The position numbers and the translations under genes are program-made. Positions 33,901 to 42,839 of a DNA stretch of 64,000 nucleotides are shown here, one piece after another. The first letter of the stretch is position 1. Each line of letters starts with the position of its first letter. The stretch is from UBA5543 sp964464965 (GTDB lineage Bacteria > Bacteroidota > Bacteroidia > Chitinophagales > Chitinophagaceae): assembly GCA_964464965.1 (NCBI GenBank), contig CAYXHM010000002.1, positions 124,001 through 188,000 on the forward strand, written 5' to 3'. The notes under the pieces are model-generated. The model had not been told where the DNA came from. It made no database searches and saw only the letters and a list, made by a program, of their open reading frames with translations.

Positions 33901-34473
33901 CTAAAACTGTTTTGGCTTCTTTCCCTGTGCGGCCAACTCCGCTATTTCATTAATTCTTTTCTGCCTTGTCTCTTCTCGTTTGGCAGATACCAGCCACTGT
34001 AGTATAGCTTTTTTAACTGATTTACTCAGGCCTGTAAAATAGGCTTTTGAGCCCTTATGTACTTTGAATGCCTTTTCCAGGTCTTTGGGTATTACCAATT
34101 CTTCTACATCATCCAGGATATTCCAGGACCCATTCTGTTTGGCAGTTTCTATTACATTCAGACCTGCCTTCGTCATCAGGCCTTTGTCTATCAGTTGTTG
34201 CACTTTTTCTTTATTCACCTTAGACCATGTGCCCATGGGTTTTCTCTTACAGAAATACTGCATAAACTTTTCATCGTCTATAGGTTTTCTTCTGCCATCT
34301 ATCCATCCAAAACATAAAGCCTCTTCAACACTCTCGCTCCAGGATATTGTTGGCTTGCCAGATTTCACTTTATATTGAATAAGCCATACTGATTGTTTTG
34401 ATTGATGATTGACCTTTAGCCACTGCCTCCACTCTTTCCGGGTAGCGGGGTAAAAAGTTTCTATCTCTTGCAT
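33901..34473 (-). CDS. YdeI/OmpD-associated family protein
   Basis: From the ATG at 34473 it has 190 residues. A TTG three codons earlier is possible. Family features are ATRKEWRQWLKVNHQ, SWSESVEEALCFGWIDGRRK and the C-terminal KKAILQWLVSAKREETRQKR with a basic tail. YdeI-like proteins are widespread, cytoplasmic and functionally poorly defined; some are linked with resistance to antimicrobial peptides. Transcribed alone. Confidence 0.85.
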   Translation of the reverse strand: MQEIETFYPATRKEWRQWLKVNHQSKQSVWLIQYKVKSGKPTISWSESVEEALCFGWIDGRRKPIDDEKFMQYFCKRKPMGTWSKVNKEKVQQLIDKGLMTKAGLNVIETAKQNGSWNILDDVEELVIPKDLEKAFKVHKGSKAYFTGLSKSVKKAILQWLVSAKREETRQKRINEIAELAAQGKKPKQF

Positions 34474-34665
34474 TTTATTCAAAATATGCTGTGAAGATAA
34501 ACATCCCGGGTGACAGCCTTATGTCAGGAGCAACTTTTACCGAACAAAGATGTCTTACCTGCGCACTTATTACGGCAATAGTAAAGTTCAGGAAGCGGGA
34601 GAATGAAATGCAACCGCCAAAGAAAAGAAGTAATTTTTAGCTAAATTGGGTTAGAAAATTCCAAT

Positions 34666-35271
34666 ATGCGAAAACTGATAATGCTATTGTTAGCCGGGGT
34701 CACCATTTTCTTTTATAGTTGCAAAAAGGAAACTGCTGCAAAAGTTGAGACTGTTACAATAAGAGACACCGTTTATGTCGAGGTGCATGATACTACGACT
34801 ATTCCTTCTTTAATCAGTGATACAACTACCACGATCATAGTTATCCGCCATGCTGAGAAGGAAAGCACCGGTACTGACCCTAACCTGGATAGCGATGGAA
34901 TTTTAAGGGCCGAAGAATTAAAACACATATTAGCAGGCATTTCTATTAATGCTATTTATTCAACGCAGTATAACCGTACGAGGCAGACTGTGCAACCTTT
35001 GGCCGCCGCAAAAGGTATTGTTATTTCAGAGTATGCAACAAGCAAACCCTACAATCAACTAGTGAATGAGATCCTTACCGCCAACCGCGGGAAAGCAGTG
35101 GTCATCGTTGGCCATTCTAACACAGTTCCCGAAATTCTGAAAGTACTCAGTGATAATTCATTCAGTGTAAACATCAGTGAGAGCCAGTATGACAACCTGT
35201 TTGTTGTTAATCTGCCGGATAGCCTTAAGCCAACTATTATACCACTGAAATACGGGAAACCTACACCCTGA
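34666..35271 (+). CDS. Histidine phosphatase family lipoprotein
   Basis: A 201-residue lipoprotein: the signal ends LAGVTIFFYSC with lipobox and the mature part begins KKETAAK. The phosphatase domain has the phospho-acceptor motif VIRHAEK, a DSDGILRAEELKHIL turn, the YNRTRQTVQPLA block and the second catalytic His in VIVGHSNTVPEIL. It belongs to the short branch of the superfamily (SixA-like). It should hydrolyse a phosphoester outside the cytoplasm. The substrate is unknown. Convergent with the glycosyltransferase gene. Confidence 0.87.
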   Translation: MRKLIMLLLAGVTIFFYSCKKETAAKVETVTIRDTVYVEVHDTTTIPSLISDTTTTIIVIRHAEKESTGTDPNLDSDGILRAEELKHILAGISINAIYSTQYNRTRQTVQPLAAAKGIVISEYATSKPYNQLVNEILTANRGKAVVIVGHSNTVPEILKVLSDNSFSVNISESQYDNLFVVNLPDSLKPTIIPLKYGKPTP

Positions 35272-35304
35272 AACATCCAGGTATATAACCCATCATCACA
35301 GTAA

Positions 35305-36378
35305 TTACAACCACTTATCCAGCACATTTTTATACCTGTCAAATGCATGTGGAATATTTAACCGGTGGTACGGGAATCTGACAGCCATCTCAAGTGCCTC
35401 ACGCAGACCAAAATTATCCTGGGGCATATAGGGGAACATGTCCCTTCCTTGTAATTGTTTTGCGAGGTACTCCTGTTCTGTTTGCCCTGGCGTAGGTATG
35501 AAAATTGCTTTTTTGCCTAGCTTTACCAGGTCCATAACGGTAGAATATCCACTGCGGCATATTACCATGCCGGCACCCTGTATGGCATCTTGCAGCTTTT
35601 CTTTGGCAAGTATAGTGTAATGACTGATATGCGGCGGGATGTCTTTAGGAGTTTCTGCTGTCGCTTTACCTTCTGTGAATATTACCCGTCCTTTATAGCC
35701 CTTCAATTGCGCCCACAGCTTTTGTGACAGGATAGTACGTTGCGGCTCCGGCCCCGACAACAGCACCAGCAAGTCTGCTTTACTACTTTCATCCACATTT
35801 TCTGCCTGAGACAACAGGCCTATATACTCCGCATTTTGCGGCATTAGAGGCGGATGCGATAGCTTCCCGGCAAGGCCATCATTTTCTGCAACGTCAACCA
35901 CCCAGCAGCGGTTAAATTTTTCCAGTTGTTTATAATGCAACTTCCTTACAATATTATCAGGTATGGTTCCTAAGCCACTCATAGCATTTAGCTGGTGTGT
36001 CATAATAACACAAGGCACCTGTATATGATACAGGCCGTAGCGATTGTCTGATATTATGCCATCTACTTTGTGAGTTATAACTATTTCTTTAAGCCATGTA
36101 TGTTCACGCTTTATAGTTTTTAACAGGCCCGGTACCTGTCTTATTAGTGCGGGCATGAACATTTTGCCCGATGATGCATAGGAAACGTTATATCCATCAA
36201 GATGAATGGTTTCAATACCGGGAACAGCACGGGATATATAATCGCGTTGCCACTGGTTGCCAGCAAACAGCACCCGGTGACCGGCAGCAATAATATGCTG
36301 CACTACAGGTACGCAACGCGTTGTGTGGCCCAGCCCCCAATCTAGCGGGGATACGAGTATATGACGGGTATTTTTGAT
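35305..36378 (-). CDS. Glycosyltransferase (MurG/UDP-GT-like) with apparent ATC start
   Basis: The first standard start in frame is GTG at 36303, giving 332 residues. But the open frame continues upstream and encodes RHILVSPLDWGLGHTTR, which contains the family's N-terminal G-x-G-H-xx-R loop, so the true protein must begin earlier. Between the in-frame TAA (36391-36393) and this loop there is no ATG, GTG or TTG. An ATC at 36376-36378, followed by AAA AAT ACC, stands where an ATG would be expected. The C-terminal nucleotide-sugar domain has CRSGYSTVMDLVKLGKKAIFIPTPGQTEQE, typical of GT-B enzymes. About 357 residues. Possibly a real ATC start or a sequence change. Confidence 0.8.
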   Translation of the reverse strand: MKNTRHILVSPLDWGLGHTTRCVPVVQHIIAAGHRVLFAGNQWQRDYISRAVPGIETIHLDGYNVSYASSGKMFMPALIRQVPGLLKTIKREHTWLKEIVITHKVDGIISDNRYGLYHIQVPCVIMTHQLNAMSGLGTIPDNIVRKLHYKQLEKFNRCWVVDVAENDGLAGKLSHPPLMPQNAEYIGLLSQAENVDESSKADLLVLLSGPEPQRTILSQKLWAQLKGYKGRVIFTEGKATAETPKDIPPHISHYTILAKEKLQDAIQGAGMVICRSGYSTVMDLVKLGKKAIFIPTPGQTEQEYLAKQLQGRDMFPYMPQDNFGLREALEMAVRFPYHRLNIPHAFDRYKNVLDKWL

Positions 36379-36415
36379 AGTTGTAAATGCTTAACTTTAC
36401 AAAAGTAGATAGAAG

Positions 36416-36562
36416 ATGATGATGAAACAGAACAAATTAGCGTTTTACCTGTTATTAATTTTTGCAGGGAGTTTTATACTTCAAAGCTGTGCTACAGGTA
36501 AAAACTGCGGTTGTGGCGGAGACCTGAACAGGGCATATAAAACACCTAAAAGATACCATTAA
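36416..36562 (+). CDS. 48-residue lipoprotein with Cys-Gly-Cys-Gly-Gly motif
   Basis: A short gene. Three ATG codons in frame start it; the protein begins KQNKLAFYLLLIFAGSFI, has a lipobox LQSC and a mature part ATGKNCGCGGDLNRAYK ending in a basic PKRYH. The lipoprotein signal and the conserved-looking CGCGG motif support a real gene. The small mature part would be tethered to a membrane and could bind metal. It is divergent from the glycosyltransferase. Function unknown. Confidence 0.65.
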   Translation: MMMKQNKLAFYLLLIFAGSFILQSCATGKNCGCGGDLNRAYKTPKRYH

Positions 36563-37056
36563 AAGAGAATGCCATGTGGTTTAACAATAAACATATATGG
36601 TTGCACTACACCAAAAATATCATTGCTGCTGATAAAAGTTCAGCAAACTTCCTTGCACGCTATCTGCAATTTGTAAGTATTTACCGAGCCCATCTTTCTG
36701 TTATGGAAATAATAGACCTGCAAAAATACAAGATCATCAAGCAGCAAAAGAAGGTACGAACAGCTGTTAAAGACCGCCTCCACCTTCCATTTATATTTCT
36801 CTCTTGTAACAATTAACCATATTTTGCCGGGTAGGCACATCTTGCAGCGCCGGTAGGAATTCATATTTTAAAACAAAAAATACCGGCATTTCGCTTATTT
36901 CATGGTGTAAAAACTATGAAAAGCAGAATTCATATATTAGATTTACTTACTGCTTTTTGTATTTTGGGTGTAATCTTTAACTTACACCCACCGGTTTGTT
37001 ATTTTGATACATACCGGTGCAGATTGCAAAAAAGAGTTTAAAGTATAAAAGCTATT
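36563..37056. other. Gene-free region of 494 bases upstream of the ferritin-like pair
   Basis: An 80-codon frame at 36574-36816 has no recognisable domain and is not called. The rest holds a GCCGGTA/TACCGGC inverted repeat (36849-36855 and 36881-36887), two copies of GAATTCATAT (36857 and 36926), and two adjoining inverted repeats just upstream of the ferritin-like genes (36965-37019). Confidence 0.5.
36965..37019. promoter_or_regulatory. Two adjoining inverted repeats upstream of the ferritin-like genes
   Basis: TGGGTGTAA pairs with TTACACCCA (36965-36990, loop of 8). CACCGGT (36989-36995) pairs with ACCGGTG (37013-37019). The two share two bases. Either could be an operator. The ATG is 37 bases downstream. 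Confidence 0.45.
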
Positions 37057-37746
37057 ATGAAAGACGTAAAGAACGTGACGCCTGACAATGAAACTTTTGC
37101 TGTGCCTGGAGTATCGCGCAGGCGCTTCCTGGGCTATGCCGGTGGCCTTGCAGGTGCGGGGTTGTTAGTTGCATCCTGCGAAAAAGAAAATACTGCTACA
37201 GAGCCAGCTAATGTAATAGACCTGGGCATAAATGATGAAGGGCTACTCAACCTTTTGCTGGTGTTGCAACAGGTAGAGGCCGATTTCTATAAAGCTGTAC
37301 TTGCTAATCCTTATTCAGGAATTACCGCTCTTGAAACTGAGTACTTCACTGATATGGAGAAACATGAAATTGCACATAGAGAGTTACTGAGAAATTATCT
37401 GAAAAGCCGTGGATCGGTTGTTACTACCAATTTCGATACGGTTGATTTTTCCAATAAAAGGTCTGTGCTGGAAACGGCGGAACTCATAGAAAACCAGGTA
37501 GTAGCCAGCATGAACGAAATAAGCCGCCTGCTGGTATCTGTAGAACACGTGGCTATTGTTTTAAAAATGTCTTCGCTGGAAGCACGTCACGCAGCTACTA
37601 TCAGCAACATGTTGAGTATGGGTGCTTACTTTAATACACTGGATGCTACCGGGTCTGAACAGGGTTCATTACCATCTAATACCATCAATACTATAAACAG
37701 GTTCCTGGCAACTAAAGTTTCAGGCAACAATTTACCTAACAAGTAA
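37057..37746 (+). CDS. Exported ferritin-like protein with intact ExxH motifs (Tat lipoprotein)
   Basis: A 229-residue protein. The N-terminus has a twin-arginine motif (SRRRFLGYAGG) and a lipobox (LLVASC), so it should be exported folded through Tat and lipid-anchored. A four-helix ferritin-like domain follows. Helix 1 has QQVEADFY, helix 2 has EKHEIAHREL with ExxH, and helix 4 has SLEARHAATI with a second ExxH. This fits a di-iron site. It is followed 14 bases later by a related gene whose ligands are altered. Such pairs occur in Bacteroidota. Role may be in iron or oxidative stress, but this is inference. Confidence 0.82.
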   Translation: MKDVKNVTPDNETFAVPGVSRRRFLGYAGGLAGAGLLVASCEKENTATEPANVIDLGINDEGLLNLLLVLQQVEADFYKAVLANPYSGITALETEYFTDMEKHEIAHRELLRNYLKSRGSVVTTNFDTVDFSNKRSVLETAELIENQVVASMNEISRLLVSVEHVAIVLKMSSLEARHAATISNMLSMGAYFNTLDATGSEQGSLPSNTINTINRFLATKVSGNNLPNK

Positions 37747-37760
37747 ACATAAGTACAGAA

Positions 37761-38600
37761 ATGAACTTCAACGATATAATTAATAAAATAGCAGACAATC
37801 CCGGCGAACTGCAGAAGATGGATGACAGGCGCAATGTTTTAAAAGGCATTGGTACTAAGTTTGCAGTAGCGGCTATTCCTTTTGCACTGGGCAGTTTGTT
37901 TTCAAACAGTGCTAAGGGCCAAAGCAAAGAAACCATTAATAACGTACTGAACTATATACTGAAGAACGAGCTCATTATTAAAAAAATAATGACAGATGCT
38001 TTGGCTGTATCAGGGCTTGCTCCAACTGAGTTCAGAACACAGTTTGAGTTGATGGTGACGCACAACGATGCCCATATAGAGTTGTTGAAACAATTGATGA
38101 GCGAGATAGGTGGCATACCTACAACCATTAATGAAGACAAAATAGACTATAGTGGTGGCAGAGGTTCTGGCGGCGGTCAGTTCTGGCGGGCAATGGAAAA
38201 CACCGCTGATTTTCTTTTGTTAGCACAAGTGCTCACAGAAACCATCAGCCGTATTTACAAGGGGCAAATATCAGAAGTACTATCTGACAAATATGTAGTT
38301 CGTACACTGAGCTGTATTCATACTGCCAAGGCGAGACAGGCAGCATTTATACGGTTTATGAGAAGTTACTGGATAGGTGACAAAGTAAAACCATGGATAA
38401 CCAACACCAACTCTGACTCAACAAACCCCGCTGTACAAACTGCATATGCCGGCGAAAGCAATGTAGTGCAGGCTGGCATACAAATAGTAAGGATAAACGG
38501 GTATGACATTAACCAGGAAGCGGCCTCACAAGCTTTTGACGAGCCTTTTAACACGCTGGACAGCAATAAAGTAATGGACAGGTTTGTAAATCCGTTCTGA
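37761..38600 (+). CDS. Exported ferritin-like protein with degenerate metal ligands
   Basis: A 279-residue protein. The signal has DRRNVLKGIGTKFAVAAIP and ends near SNSAKGQ. It is paralogous to the upstream ferritin-like protein. Where that one has HEIAH in helix 2 this has HNDAH, and where that one has EARHAATI in helix 4 this has KARQAAFI. So both helix 4 ligands and the helix 2 Glu are lost. It also has a Gly-rich insert (GGRGSGGGQFW) and a longer C-terminus. It may be a non-catalytic partner of the upstream protein. A terminator follows. Confidence 0.78.
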   Translation: MNFNDIINKIADNPGELQKMDDRRNVLKGIGTKFAVAAIPFALGSLFSNSAKGQSKETINNVLNYILKNELIIKKIMTDALAVSGLAPTEFRTQFELMVTHNDAHIELLKQLMSEIGGIPTTINEDKIDYSGGRGSGGGQFWRAMENTADFLLLAQVLTETISRIYKGQISEVLSDKYVVRTLSCIHTAKARQAAFIRFMRSYWIGDKVKPWITNTNSDSTNPAVQTAYAGESNVVQAGIQIVRINGYDINQEAASQAFDEPFNTLDSNKVMDRFVNPF

Positions 38601-38627
38601 TAAAGAATTAAATGAATAGTTAGAGAG

Positions 38628-38652
38628 CGCCCCGTTTTTCAGGGGCGTTTTT
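38628..38652 (+). terminator. Terminator after the ferritin-like pair
   Basis: CGCCCC (38628-38633) pairs with GGGGCG (38642-38647) with loop GTTTTTCA, followed by TTTTT. It also overlaps the convergent priA end region. Confidence 0.75.
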
Positions 38653-38655
38653 ATT

Positions 38656-41139
38656 TTACATCGGGTCCACATCAAACTGCACCTGTACCGCACTGTTGCC
38701 CCGTGCCGCTACAATATTATTCCTTTCTGCTTTTATAACAGCTTTTGTTTGTTCCAACACTGCCTTGTTCCGCGGACATTTCACCCATACTTCCTGTACA
38801 TATAGATTGCGTACTCTTGCTATCATTGCCTGTACGGGGCCCTGCACGCCTATCCCCTGTACCTGTTGCAATGCCTGTGCCATTTGCCCCGCAGTAGCTA
38901 CTGCCTTTGTCTCATCCCTGTGCCTGAAAGTAATTTTAATAAATCGAGTGAAAGGCGGGTAGGCAAACTGTTCACGATAACGTATTTCGTGTTCATAAAA
39001 TGCCTTAACATCATGCTCCTTCACCCATTGCAATACAGGGTGTGTCATGTTATAGGCCTGTATCAATACTTTGCCTTTACCGTCTGTACGTCCCGCCCTG
39101 CCGCTTACCTGCTCCATCAACTGAAAGGCCCGCTCATTTACCCTGAAGTCAGGAAAATTCAGCAGGCTATCCGCACTTAGTATTCCTACGAGTTCTATTG
39201 GTGCAAAGTCCAGCCCTTTTACTACCATTTGCGTACCTACCAGTATGTCTATCTTTCTTTTTTCAAGTTTCTCAAACAATTCAGAAAAGCTGGCCTTGCC
39301 CCGCATACTATCTACATCCATACGTGCCACCTTTGCATCAGGAAACAACTGCCCTATTTCTTCTTCAATTTTTTCCGTGCCGAATGTTTTGCTCTGTAAC
39401 CTGTTGCTGCCGCAAGAGGGGCAAACATTCACTACCGCCGATTTGAGGCCGCAATAGTGGCAATGCAACTTGTCTGTGCTTTTATGGTAAGTAAGGGCTA
39501 CTGCACAATTTTTACAATGCGGTACCCATCCACACATCAGGCAAACCTGGAAGGGAGCATACCCCCTCCGGTTTTGAAACAGGACCACCTGTTTATGTTT
39601 TGCCAATGCATTTGCTATAGCATCGCGCATTTCAGGGCCTATCATCTTTATGCCCTGTTTACGCATTGTTTCCAGCGATTTTGAATTTATCACTTCTATA
39701 GCCGGCATCTGTACACCCTGGTATCTTTCACCCAATCGTACATAACCATACTTATCCTGCCGTACATTATACAGGCTTTCTACAGAAGGAGTGGCAGAGC
39801 CCAGGATAGTTTTAGCATGATGCAACCAGGCAAGGTATATAGCTGCATCCCGGGCATGAAAACGGGGTGCGGGGTCTTTCTGTTTGTAAGAGCTGTCGTG
39901 TTCCTCGTCAGCTATTATCAGTCCTAAATCGTTATAGGGCAGCCACAATGCAGAACGCGGCCCTGCAATAATTTTATACTTGCCCAAGCGGGTTTTCTCC
40001 CAGATCTCAACACGCTCGTTATTACTAAAGCGTGAATGATAAACGCCCAGTTCTTCACCAAAATACGCATATAACCTGCTTACCAATTGTGTGGTCAGGG
40101 CTATTTCTGGCAGCAGCAATATAGCTTGCCTGCCTGCGCTGATACATTCCTTTAGCTGCCTGATGTAAAGCATTGTCTTTCCACTTCCGGTAACACCTTC
40201 CATCAGTACAACATCTTTTACCGCTAATTCTGCTTCCAGCTGTGTATATGCTTGTTGCTGCGCTTCGGTGAATTCAAATGTTGCCATATTATTACCTGCC
40301 TGCCTGTTCAGCCTGTCAACCGCTATTTCTTCAACAACAAAAATCCCTTTATCTACCAGCGATTTCACCTGTGCTGTAGTTGCGCCTGCCCTTTCAGTAA
40401 GGGCGGCTTGCGTCACGGCGCCGTATTTAACTGACAGTTCAATATATGCCATCAGCAGGCTTAATTGTTTGGGTGCTTTTGCCAGGTCGTCAAACAACTT
40501 ATGCAGCGCGGCATCGTTTTTATAGGCTTCTGCCAGGCTGATTATTTTTTCCTTCTTAGGACGATATGCAGTTTCTAACTCATCGTGTATGATGATGGTT
40601 TCATTTTCGAGCAATTCATTCAACACAGCTGCAAAGTCGCGCGGGCCTGTTATTGCCCGCAATTCGCTGAGAGTTAGCTCATTTCGCCTTTGTAACTCTT
40701 CTGCTGCCCCGGCGGTAACATTGGTCCATTCATACACCACGTCATTATCGGCCGGCATCCATTGTACCCGGGTTTCTCCAGCTAGTTTCAGGTGTGCCGG
40801 TAGTGCGGCCTGCATTACAGCTCCGGGTTCGGTCATATAATAATCACCTATCCATTGCCAGAATAACAGTTGTCTTTCATTCACTATAGGTTCTTCATCT
40901 ACCAGGGCGCGTATTGGCTTTACCTGGTAAGCTTCAGGCTTATTATTATGCAGCTTTGCCACTATACCTGAATACAATTTGTTTTTACCCATAGCTACTT
41001 CCACACGCATACCTACCTTCACCGCATCCTGCATGGCTATGGGTATGCCATACGTAAGCAGGCCTGGCAGTGCCAGCGGTAAAATAATATCGGCATACGA
41101 AGTATTTGGCGCTTCTGTATCGTTAGGCATCGGGAACAT
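38656..41139 (-). CDS. priA: Primosomal protein N' (PriA helicase)
   Basis: About 827 residues from the ATG at 41139. A GTG ten codons upstream and another ATG three codons on are alternatives. The N-terminal fork-binding domain starts YADIILPLALPGLLTY. The helicase has Walker A in LMEGVTGSGKTMLYI and Walker B LIIADEEHDSSYKQKDP. A zinc-binding insert follows with CLMCGWVPHCKNC, HCHYCG and CPSCGS. It restarts stalled replication forks by loading the replicative helicase. Length is slightly above the E. coli protein (732). It is divergent from clpX. Confidence 0.94.
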   Translation of the reverse strand: MFPMPNDTEAPNTSYADIILPLALPGLLTYGIPIAMQDAVKVGMRVEVAMGKNKLYSGIVAKLHNNKPEAYQVKPIRALVDEEPIVNERQLLFWQWIGDYYMTEPGAVMQAALPAHLKLAGETRVQWMPADNDVVYEWTNVTAGAAEELQRRNELTLSELRAITGPRDFAAVLNELLENETIIIHDELETAYRPKKEKIISLAEAYKNDAALHKLFDDLAKAPKQLSLLMAYIELSVKYGAVTQAALTERAGATTAQVKSLVDKGIFVVEEIAVDRLNRQAGNNMATFEFTEAQQQAYTQLEAELAVKDVVLMEGVTGSGKTMLYIRQLKECISAGRQAILLLPEIALTTQLVSRLYAYFGEELGVYHSRFSNNERVEIWEKTRLGKYKIIAGPRSALWLPYNDLGLIIADEEHDSSYKQKDPAPRFHARDAAIYLAWLHHAKTILGSATPSVESLYNVRQDKYGYVRLGERYQGVQMPAIEVINSKSLETMRKQGIKMIGPEMRDAIANALAKHKQVVLFQNRRGYAPFQVCLMCGWVPHCKNCAVALTYHKSTDKLHCHYCGLKSAVVNVCPSCGSNRLQSKTFGTEKIEEEIGQLFPDAKVARMDVDSMRGKASFSELFEKLEKRKIDILVGTQMVVKGLDFAPIELVGILSADSLLNFPDFRVNERAFQLMEQVSGRAGRTDGKGKVLIQAYNMTHPVLQWVKEHDVKAFYEHEIRYREQFAYPPFTRFIKITFRHRDETKAVATAGQMAQALQQVQGIGVQGPVQAMIARVRNLYVQEVWVKCPRNKAVLEQTKAVIKAERNNIVAARGNSAVQVQFDVDPM

Positions 41140-41233
41140 GTCCTGCAAATTAATCAAAAAGCCAGGCACATCTTATAACCTCGTATTAACAGCTTATAAA
41201 TGCCATTAGCGGTCATCACTTGCAAGTTTTTCG

Positions 41234-41241
41234 TACTTTTG
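41234..41241 (+). promoter_or_regulatory. -7 element for clpX
   Basis: TACTTTTG, full match to TAnnTTTG, 20 bases before the ATG. No TTG at -33. Confidence 0.4.
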
Positions 41242-41261
41242 CAGACTAATCTTTATAGTGA

Positions 41262-42506
41262 ATGTCTAAACAAGGAGAAAAAAGGTGTTCGTTTTGCGAT
41301 CGTGTGGAAAGTGAAGTAAATATCCTCTTCACCGGGGTAAAAGGAAATATTTGTGATACGTGCACAGAAAATGCGCATCACCTGCTGCAGGAAACCATGA
41401 CCGACAGCAAGCCAAAGAAAAACAGTGGCGAAGAACTGAAGAAGCATAAGATATATAAGCCCAAAGAAATAAAGGCTTTCCTTGACCAGTATGTTATAGG
41501 CCAGGATTCGGCGAAAAAGGTAATGTCTGTAGCTATGTATAACCACTACAAAAGGTTGATGCATCCTAATGCTGACGATGTGGAGATTGAAAAGTCAAAC
41601 ATCATAATGGTGGGCGAAACAGGTACCGGTAAAACATTGCTGGCTAAATCAATAGCACGCATGTTGCAGGTGCCATTTGCCATAGTAGATGCTACCGTAT
41701 TTACAGAAGCAGGCTATGTAGGTGAGGACGTGGAGAGCATACTATCGCGCCTTTTGCAAAGCTGCAACTATGATGTAGCTGCTGCAGAGCAGGGTATTGT
41801 GTATATAGACGAAATAGACAAGATAGGCCGTAAGGGCGACAACCCGTCTATAACACGCGATGTAAGCGGCGAAGGTGTACAGCAGGCTATGCTGAAACTG
41901 CTGGAGGGTTCTGAAGTACTGGTACCACCACAAGGCGGACGTAAACACCCCGAGCAGAAAATGGTGAAAGTAAATACACAGAACATTTTGTTTATATGCG
42001 GAGGCGCTTTTGAAGGAATTGATAAAATGATCGCCCGCCGTATGCAGTCTTCATCCATCGGCTACAATGCTATAAAATCTACCAAAGACCTGGACAGGAG
42101 TAACCTGTTGCAGTACGTGAACTCGCAGGACCTGCGTTCTTTCGGACTGATACCGGAACTGCTGGGCAGGCTGCCTATAGTTACCTACCTGAACCCGCTG
42201 GACGCTGACGCACTGAAGAGGATACTTACAGAACCTAAAAATGCACTGGTAAAACAATACAAGAAATTATTTGAATACGAGGGTATAGAACTGGAGGTGG
42301 AAGACGCAGCACTGGACTATATGGTAACCAAAGCTATAGAATACAAGCTTGGTGGACGTGGCCTGAGGGCTATCTGTGAGATGATATTGACAGATATCAT
42401 GTTCGACCTGCCGTCTGAAACAGATAAAAAGAACTTCACGCTTACTTTAGAATATGCCATGCAGATGCTGGAGCATTCTAAACTGGATCACCTTAAAGCG
42501 GCGTAA
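41262..42506 (+). CDS. clpX: ATP-dependent Clp protease ATP-binding subunit ClpX
   Basis: A 414-residue unfoldase. The zinc-binding domain has Cys9, Cys12, Cys31 and Cys34 (CSFC, CDTC). The AAA+ domain has Walker A GETGTGKT (118-125) and Walker B GIVYIDEIDKI. GYVGEDVES and RDVSGEGVQQAMLKLLEG are ClpX-typical, and the protein ends shortly after the sensor-2 region LGGRGLRAICE. It unfolds proteins for ClpP; clpP is not adjacent. The small acidic protein follows after 36 bases. Confidence 0.97.
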   Translation: MSKQGEKRCSFCDRVESEVNILFTGVKGNICDTCTENAHHLLQETMTDSKPKKNSGEELKKHKIYKPKEIKAFLDQYVIGQDSAKKVMSVAMYNHYKRLMHPNADDVEIEKSNIIMVGETGTGKTLLAKSIARMLQVPFAIVDATVFTEAGYVGEDVESILSRLLQSCNYDVAAAEQGIVYIDEIDKIGRKGDNPSITRDVSGEGVQQAMLKLLEGSEVLVPPQGGRKHPEQKMVKVNTQNILFICGGAFEGIDKMIARRMQSSSIGYNAIKSTKDLDRSNLLQYVNSQDLRSFGLIPELLGRLPIVTYLNPLDADALKRILTEPKNALVKQYKKLFEYEGIELEVEDAALDYMVTKAIEYKLGGRGLRAICEMILTDIMFDLPSETDKKNFTLTLEYAMQMLEHSKLDHLKAA

Positions 42507-42542
42507 AACAATAATTTAAACCAGACTCAATATTTTATACAA

Positions 42543-42746
42543 ATGGAAGAACTGATAAAAAAACTAACGGACGAGGTAGGCCTTACAGAAGGACAGGCGC
42601 TGCAAACTATGAATGCTGTAAAGGAATATATTATGGGTAAAGTACCCCCTATGATGCACCCCATGATTGACCAGTTCCTGGCCAGCAAAAAAGATGGCGA
42701 CAATAATGATATGCTTGGCAATATGATGAAGAATTTTGGCGGATAA
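42543..42746 (+). CDS. Small helical hypothetical protein downstream of clpX
   Basis: A 67-residue protein that begins MEELIKKLTDEVGLTEGQAL and continues with ALQTMNAVKEYIMGKVPP. This pattern resembles the DUF2267/DUF2780-like small helical proteins, but identity is not certain. The tail has repeated Met and Asn and Gly residues. It follows clpX closely on the same strand and is probably in the same transcript. A GC-rich hairpin follows. Confidence 0.7.
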   Translation: MEELIKKLTDEVGLTEGQALQTMNAVKEYIMGKVPPMMHPMIDQFLASKKDGDNNDMLGNMMKNFGG

Positions 42747-42766
42747 ATATATAACTGCTCATAGTA

Positions 42767-42797
42767 TTAACAGGCTGCCTTCCCGGCAGCCTGTTAA
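42767..42797. terminator. Hairpin between the small protein gene and the antiporter gene
   Basis: TTAACAGGCTGCC pairs with GGCAGCCTGTTAA around TTCCC: 13-bp perfect stem. No T-run follows on either strand, so termination may be weak or need processing. Confidence 0.6.
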
Positions 42798-42839
42798 GTA
42801 ATAACAAGCATAACGATTATAATGTTTTTTGCAGTGCAT

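Noticed and set aside
36574..36816. 80-codon frame after the tiny lipoprotein
   Set aside because: No domain or signal can be recognised, composition is unlike neighbouring genes, and an inner ATG at 36703 gives only a short basic peptide. Left as gene-free region.
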